Source: Prolixibacteraceae bacterium (lineage in GTDB: Bacteria > Bacteroidota > Bacteroidia > Bacteroidales > Prolixibacteraceae). Taken from it: a DNA stretch of 64,000 nt. Positions 59,975 to 64,000 of the stretch are shown piece after piece (positions within the stretch are counted from its first letter, which is position 1; each line of letters begins with the position of its first letter). A program made the translations under genes and the position numbers. Under the pieces are notes generated by a model. The model had not been told where the DNA came from. It ran no database searches and saw only the letters and a program-made list of their open reading frames with translations. The DNA lies in NCBI GenBank assembly GCA_019856515.1, contig CP082230.1, forward strand, positions 496,001 to 560,000, written 5' to 3'.

Positions 59975-61300
59975 ATGAGTGTTGAATTGCTTTCTCGTAT
60001 TCAATTTGCAATGACCATCTCTTTCCATTATGTCTTTCCTCCGTTATCAATAGGATTAGGGATGTTGATGTTCTTTTTTGAGTTGATTTATGTTCGTACT
60101 AACAAGGTATTGTATTACAACCTAGCCCGTTTTTGGTCCAAGATATTTGCTGTGATCTTCGGGATGGGAGTAGCTACAGGAGTTGTAATGGAGTTTCAAT
60201 TTGGAACCAATTGGGCGACATATTCCCGTTATATCGGTGATGTGATGGGAAGTGTTTTAGCTGCTGAAGGATTATTGGCATTTATGGTTGAAGCAGGATT
60301 CTTAAGTATTGTTCTTTTAGGGTGGAACCGTGTGAGTAAGAAGTTTCATCTTTTCTCAACCTTCTTAGTGTGGTTGGGCTCTATGTTTTCTGCATTATGG
60401 ATTGTGATTGTAAATTCATGGCAACAAACGCCCGCTGGATATCATATTGTGCAGAGAGCTGATGGTACTTTTAGGGCAGAGGTCTTAGATTATGTCAAAA
60501 TGATATTTAACCCCTCTAGTATGGATCGGTTCTTACATGTTATCCTCTCTTCGCTTTTGTGTGGACTGTTCTTGGTCATATCGATTCATGCCTATTATAT
60601 TTTTAAGAAGAAGTTTGTCAAAAGCTCTCTTCTTGCAATAAAGGTCGCATCTATTAGTGGTCTGGTTTTGATTATCCTACAGGTTGTCTCAGGGCACCAT
60701 TCAGCATTGATTGTTGCAGAACACCAACCAGAGAAATTAGCCTCTTTTGAAGGTCATTTTGATTCTAATAAACCTGGGAATTTATACTTGCTTGGTTGGG
60801 TGAATCAAGATGAGAAAGTAACCACGGGACTGTATATTCCTAAATTTCTATCTTTTATGATCTCGGCAGACCCAAACATGAAGGTTAAAGGTTTAAATGA
60901 CTATCCTGAGGAAGATCTTCCGCCTGTTAATGTTGTGTTTCAAACCTATCATACAATGGTGGCTTTAGGGATGGCTATGTTAGGTGTTTTAGGGTTATTG
61001 GTGTTTTCATTTAAAAGAAGGTGGCTCCTTAAGAATAGGTGGTTTCAACTGGTGTGTTGTGGTAGTGTTTTAATGCCAATACTTGCTGTCCAATTAGGTT
61101 GGTTTAGTGCTGAAATAGGACGGCAGCCTTGGATTGTTTATCACTTAATGAGAACAAAAGATGGGATCTCCACAAACCTAACAACGTATGATCTGTGGTT
61201 TTCGATCATTGGTTTTGGTGTGATATATATATTCCTTACAGGTCTTTTTGTTTTTACAATTAGGCGTCAAGTGATGGTTGGAATTAAGAAATATAAATAA
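59975..61300 (+). CDS. cydA: Cytochrome bd quinol oxidase subunit I
   Basis: The 441-residue subunit carries the hemes of cytochrome bd. It has the conserved start LSRIQFAMTISFHYVFPPLSIGLG with heme ligand His18, MEFQFGTNW, VEAGFLSIVLLGWNRVS and the GRQPW motif near residue 386. It is shorter than E. coli CydA, so it belongs to the short Q-loop type. It oxidises quinol and reduces oxygen with high affinity, which allows growth or protection at very low oxygen. cydB follows after eight bases. There is no visible cydX. Confidence 0.96.
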   Translation: MSVELLSRIQFAMTISFHYVFPPLSIGLGMLMFFFELIYVRTNKVLYYNLARFWSKIFAVIFGMGVATGVVMEFQFGTNWATYSRYIGDVMGSVLAAEGLLAFMVEAGFLSIVLLGWNRVSKKFHLFSTFLVWLGSMFSALWIVIVNSWQQTPAGYHIVQRADGTFRAEVLDYVKMIFNPSSMDRFLHVILSSLLCGLFLVISIHAYYIFKKKFVKSSLLAIKVASISGLVLIILQVVSGHHSALIVAEHQPEKLASFEGHFDSNKPGNLYLLGWVNQDEKVTTGLYIPKFLSFMISADPNMKVKGLNDYPEEDLPPVNVVFQTYHTMVALGMAMLGVLGLLVFSFKRRWLLKNRWFQLVCCGSVLMPILAVQLGWFSAEIGRQPWIVYHLMRTKDGISTNLTTYDLWFSIIGFGVIYIFLTGLFVFTIRRQVMVGIKKYK

Positions 61301-61308
61301 GTGATGCT

Positions 61309-62343
61309 ATGGATATTCAAACAGTGTATTTTTTGCTTATAGGTGCTATAATTTCTGCATATGCCATCTTGGATGGATATGATCTAGGGGTTGGTGCCAT
61401 TTATCCTTTTTTGAAGGATGATAAACAGAGGTCTATTGCAATCGAAGCTATAGCTCCTTTTTGGGATGGGAATGAGGTATGGATTGTTATTGCGGGTGGC
61501 GGATTAATTGCGGGTTTTCCAGATGTGTATGCCTCTGTCTTCTCAGGGTTCTATGTTCCTGTGATATTACTTCTGTTTTGCTTAATATTCAGGGCTATTT
61601 CAATAGAGAATAGAGGTCATGCGAGCAGTGCCAATTCAGTCCTATTCTGGGATATTGCCTTTTCTGTGTCTAGTATATTGATCGCTTTTATATTTGGTTT
61701 GTTGGTGGGGAATTTAATGGTAGGTGTTCCGCTATTATCCAATGGTAACTTTGAAGGTGGATTGCTTGCTTTATTTAGACCTTATCCAGTCATTGTAGGG
61801 GTGTTGACTGTCGTATTGCTTTCAATTCATGGAATTATATTTCTCCTAATAAAGGTTCCTAAGGATATGATTTCAAGATTGAAAAAGATACATCATAGAA
61901 TGCTTATTGTCTTCTCTATTCTTTTTGCTCTATTGGGAGGGATTACTTATAAATATATCCCAAGTGCATTCTTAAACTATTACTATTCACCGGTTCTATT
62001 TCTTGTGCCGTTGATGTTGTTTCTATTCCTCTGGCTTGAGCTATATAGTGTAAAGCGATCTCATTATAACATATCATTACTTCACTCTTCTATAACGATA
62101 TGTCTTGTATTGATGATTTTTGCAGCAAGTCTATACCCTAATATCGTGGTCTCTTCGATTGATATTGAGTATAGCTTGAATATTTATAATGCCTCTTCTT
62201 CTCTATTTACATTGAAGATATTGCTTATCATTACCGTATTGGCAATTCCTTCTGTGTTCGCATATTTGATTACGAGAAAGAAGGTGTTTAGTGGTAGAAT
62301 TGAAAGTACTCACTTTTATGAAAAAGAGGATAATTCAATATGA
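61309..62343 (+). CDS. cydB: Cytochrome bd quinol oxidase subunit II
   Basis: This 344-residue membrane protein has about eight helices. It has the CydB start YFLLIGAIISAYAILDGYDLGVGAIYPFL and the EVWIVIAGGGLIAGFPDVYASVFSGFYVPVILLL region. It forms the complex with CydA and is encoded eight bases after it. The last 20 residues are charged. A strong terminator follows at 62350. Together the two genes are enough for a functional oxidase when cydDC-type assembly genes lie elsewhere. Confidence 0.96.
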   Translation: MDIQTVYFLLIGAIISAYAILDGYDLGVGAIYPFLKDDKQRSIAIEAIAPFWDGNEVWIVIAGGGLIAGFPDVYASVFSGFYVPVILLLFCLIFRAISIENRGHASSANSVLFWDIAFSVSSILIAFIFGLLVGNLMVGVPLLSNGNFEGGLLALFRPYPVIVGVLTVVLLSIHGIIFLLIKVPKDMISRLKKIHHRMLIVFSILFALLGGITYKYIPSAFLNYYYSPVLFLVPLMLFLFLWLELYSVKRSHYNISLLHSSITICLVLMIFAASLYPNIVVSSIDIEYSLNIYNASSSLFTLKILLIITVLAIPSVFAYLITRKKVFSGRIESTHFYEKEDNSI

Positions 62344-62349
62344 TAAAAA

Positions 62350-62387
62350 ATCCCCCTATGATGATCTTCATAGGGGGATCGTTATTT
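62350..62387. terminator. Bidirectional terminator between cydB and korB
   Basis: ATCCCCCTATGA (62350-62361) pairs perfectly with TCATAGGGGGAT (62368-62379). The A-tract before it (AAAAAA) and the T-rich stretch after it give U-tracts on both strands. Confidence 0.9.
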
Positions 62388-62400
62388 TATTGAAGAATCG

Positions 62401-63423
62401 TTACTTCACTTCCCAAGTATTTCCTGAAAATAGTAGGTCTTCTACACATTTAATCTTCGCATCCTCTTGTACTTCTTTGATTTGTGCTTCCATACACTCA
62501 TCATAGACAAGATCCTTTACTTTACGGATGACTCCGAAAGCAACAGGGAATTCAGGAAGTTTCATGTCAATGAGTTGTTGGTGAAGAAAACCATCTGCAT
62601 CGCATGCATCATGTACCAATATATCATCAATAGTGATTCCATTCTCTCCGATAACCGCAACTTCTAACTTCCCTTTTTTGTTTAGAATAATTCCTTTGTT
62701 CTTCTCTTTACCGAATAACATTGGTTTATTATCCTCAAGGTGTAATTGACGATCTTCTTTATGTTTAGGATCAGTGATCTCAGTGTGGATGTTGTGGTTG
62801 TAGATCACACAGTTCTGAAGAACCTCAACAACTGATGTTCCTTTATGTTTCGCAGCCTCAACAAATACATCGTGACTCTTCTTTACATTGCTATCAATAG
62901 CACGAGCAAAGAAAGTTCCTCTTGATCCTAAAACTAGTTTACCTGGAGTAAATGGGTCTTCAACAGTTCCAAAAGGTGATGTTTTAGTTACTTTACCTCT
63001 GTCACAAGTAGGTGAGTATTGTCCTTTGGTAAGACCATAGATCTTGTTATTGAATAAAATAACATTGATATCGATATTACGACGTACCATATGGATAAAG
63101 TGGTTTCCACCAATTGCTAAAGCATCACCATCACCTGTAATCTCCCAAACAGAAAGCTCTGGATTTGCACTCTTAAGTCCAGAGGCTACAGCAGCAGCTC
63201 TACCATGAATAGTATGGAATCCATAAGTATTCATGTAATATGGAAAACGAGAAGAGCATCCAATACCTGAAACAACAGCGTATTTTTCAATTGGGATAGC
63301 AAGCGTTACCATTGCTTTCTGTACTGCATTGATTATGGCATGATCACCACAACCTGGACACCAACGAATTTCGTTTGGTGACTTTAAATCTTTAATTGTA
63401 TATTGAGTTGAATTTTCTAGCAT
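62401..63423 (-). CDS. korB: 2-oxoacid:ferredoxin oxidoreductase subunit beta
   Basis: The 340-residue beta subunit has IRWCPGCGDHAIINAVQKA near the start, with two of the cluster cysteines, and the TPP-binding GDGDALAIGGNHFIHMVRRN. NNKIYGLTKGQYSPT follows, and CVIYNHNIHTEI lies further on. The arrangement is typical of 2-oxoglutarate:ferredoxin oxidoreductase (KorB) in Bacteroidota, which links the reductive or oxidative TCA branch to ferredoxin. Other 2-oxoacids cannot be excluded. It overlaps korA by seven bases. Confidence 0.92.
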   Translation of the reverse strand: MLENSTQYTIKDLKSPNEIRWCPGCGDHAIINAVQKAMVTLAIPIEKYAVVSGIGCSSRFPYYMNTYGFHTIHGRAAAVASGLKSANPELSVWEITGDGDALAIGGNHFIHMVRRNIDINVILFNNKIYGLTKGQYSPTCDRGKVTKTSPFGTVEDPFTPGKLVLGSRGTFFARAIDSNVKKSHDVFVEAAKHKGTSVVEVLQNCVIYNHNIHTEITDPKHKEDRQLHLEDNKPMLFGKEKNKGIILNKKGKLEVAVIGENGITIDDILVHDACDADGFLHQQLIDMKLPEFPVAFGVIRKVKDLVYDECMEAQIKEVQEDAKIKCVEDLLFSGNTWEVK

Positions 63424-64000
63424 GACAATGATCCTTCCATCTCTTTTTGTACACGTGATTTAATTTCATCATTTGTAAAAGGCAACCCTTGAAGCTTGTT
63501 CATCTGAGCATAACTGAATTGTGGGAATTGATCTCTTAGATATAATGCAAATTGCCCATTGTTTAGTTCACAAACGATAATTTTCTTGTATTTAGAGAAT
63601 ATCTGTTCCGTATTCTTAGGTAAAGGTTGGATGTAATTGAAATGAGCCAATGACACATCTATTCCTTCAGATCTTAACTCTCTAGCACTACTTAATAGAT
63701 GTCCATGAGTACCTCCCCATCCAACAAGTAGGATTTCTCCTCCTTCTTGATTGCCATAGATTTCAAGCTCAGGAATCATGTCAGCAACACGAGCTACTTT
63801 CTCTGCACGAATGTCACACATCTTTTGGTGATTTGCTGGATCATGACTTACATTTCCGTCAAGACCTTTTTCAAGACCACCAATTCTGTGTTCAAAACCT
63901 TTCATGCCTGGATAAGCCCATTCTCTTGCTAATGTTTCCGCATCTCTCTTGTATGGTAGATATGTTTCCGCATCAAGAGCTTGTGCAGGAGTAATTTCTG
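63417..64000 (-). CDS. korA: 2-oxoacid:ferredoxin oxidoreductase subunit alpha, 5' part beyond window
   Basis: The frame is open to the right edge; the ATG at 63905 is internal, because residues before it read TYLPYKRDAETLARE and WAYPG, the normal KorA sequence. The visible C-terminal 190 residues include KGFEHRIGGLEKG, the VGWGGTHGHLLSSARELRSEG segment, HFNYIQPLPKN and the final VCELNNGQFALYLRDQF. It pairs with KorB, which overlaps it by seven bases. Any gamma-domain fusion would lie outside the window. Confidence 0.92.
   Translation of the reverse strand, partial: EITPAQALDAETYLPYKRDAETLAREWAYPGMKGFEHRIGGLEKGLDGNVSHDPANHQKMCDIRAEKVARVADMIPELEIYGNQEGGEILLVGWGGTHGHLLSSARELRSEGIDVSLAHFNYIQPLPKNTEQIFSKYKKIIVCELNNGQFALYLRDQFPQFSYAQMNKLQGLPFTNDEIKSRVQKEMEGSLSC

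Noticed and set aside
1..64000. tRNA, rRNA, tmRNA or RNase P genes
   Set aside because: I looked for tRNA TPsiC-arm and CCA-end patterns and for conserved rRNA stretches in the gaps and saw none, apart from the short 16S-tail match at 20661.

Overview
The window looks like a chromosomal segment of an AT-rich marine or sediment Bacteroidota, most like the Marinilabiliales/Prolixibacteraceae group. This is inferred from the gene families: SusA-like amylase, LytTR two-component pair, lipobox-bearing lipoproteins, sulfatases, SatD/DUF3307, a Bacteroidota-type Mrp without CxxC, and one good Bacteroidota-type promoter (TTTG then TAnnTTTG). Metabolism reads as anaerobic or nanaerobic: glycyl radical enzyme plus activase, 2-oxoacid:ferredoxin oxidoreductase, FAD/Fe-S D-lactate-type dehydrogenase, and cytochrome bd.

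Layout. 1-8.3 kb: the 5' part of a secreted M43 metalloprotease with PKD domains, two small exported proteins, and a membrane-protein gene cut at codon 12 by an IS4-type element; the old gene can be rebuilt exactly. 8.5-13.7 kb: LytTR regulator and histidine kinase, divergent from a SusA-like neopullulanase, then a WYL regulator. 13.9-17.6 kb: a complete IS66 element (8-bp target duplication) and a DUF285 (BspA-type) surface lipoprotein. 17.9-19.3 kb: a sulfatase. 19.6-24.6 kb: a seven-gene operon (DUF134, two NifX/ORP-type small proteins, DUF89, two ferredoxin-containing MinD ATPases, Mrp) behind a promoter with palindromic operators. It resembles the orange-protein (ORP) systems of sulfate reducers and the related archaeal clusters. 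24.7-28.9 kb: a two-copy 144-bp string of small hairpins, an orphan terminator, and a Septu-like AAA ATPase/HNH nuclease pair. 28.98-32.5 kb: a SWIM/SNF2 helicase. 32.6-38.1 kb: a gene-poor, repeat-rich stretch with a tandem-DUF302 lipoprotein and a large protein ending in a HEPN-type RxxxxH motif, bracketed by two direct copies of a 156-bp dispersed repeat. 38.1-43.2 kb: a lipoprotein pair, a small wHTH-like protein, and a MocR/GntR regulator divergent from a class I amidotransferase. 43.6-49.2 kb: an AtsA-type sulfatase and the FAD/Fe-S dehydrogenase. 49.4-55 kb: a methyltransferase, then an activase/glycyl-radical-enzyme/exported-HAD operon with unusual active-site sequences. 55-64 kb: SatD/DUF3307, ZupT, protoporphyrinogen oxidase, DUF2147, cytochrome bd, and KorB/KorA (KorA runs off the right edge).

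The best candidates for something undescribed are: the ORP-like operon with its operator array and an anti-Shine-Dalgarno-like leader; the hairpin-string repeats next to the Septu-like pair, ending in a terminator with no gene in front of it; the HEPN-tailed protein between repeats; and the glycyl radical enzyme with GCWEP and RIGGW motifs. Start sites, domain calls and family names come from reading the sequence without database searches.
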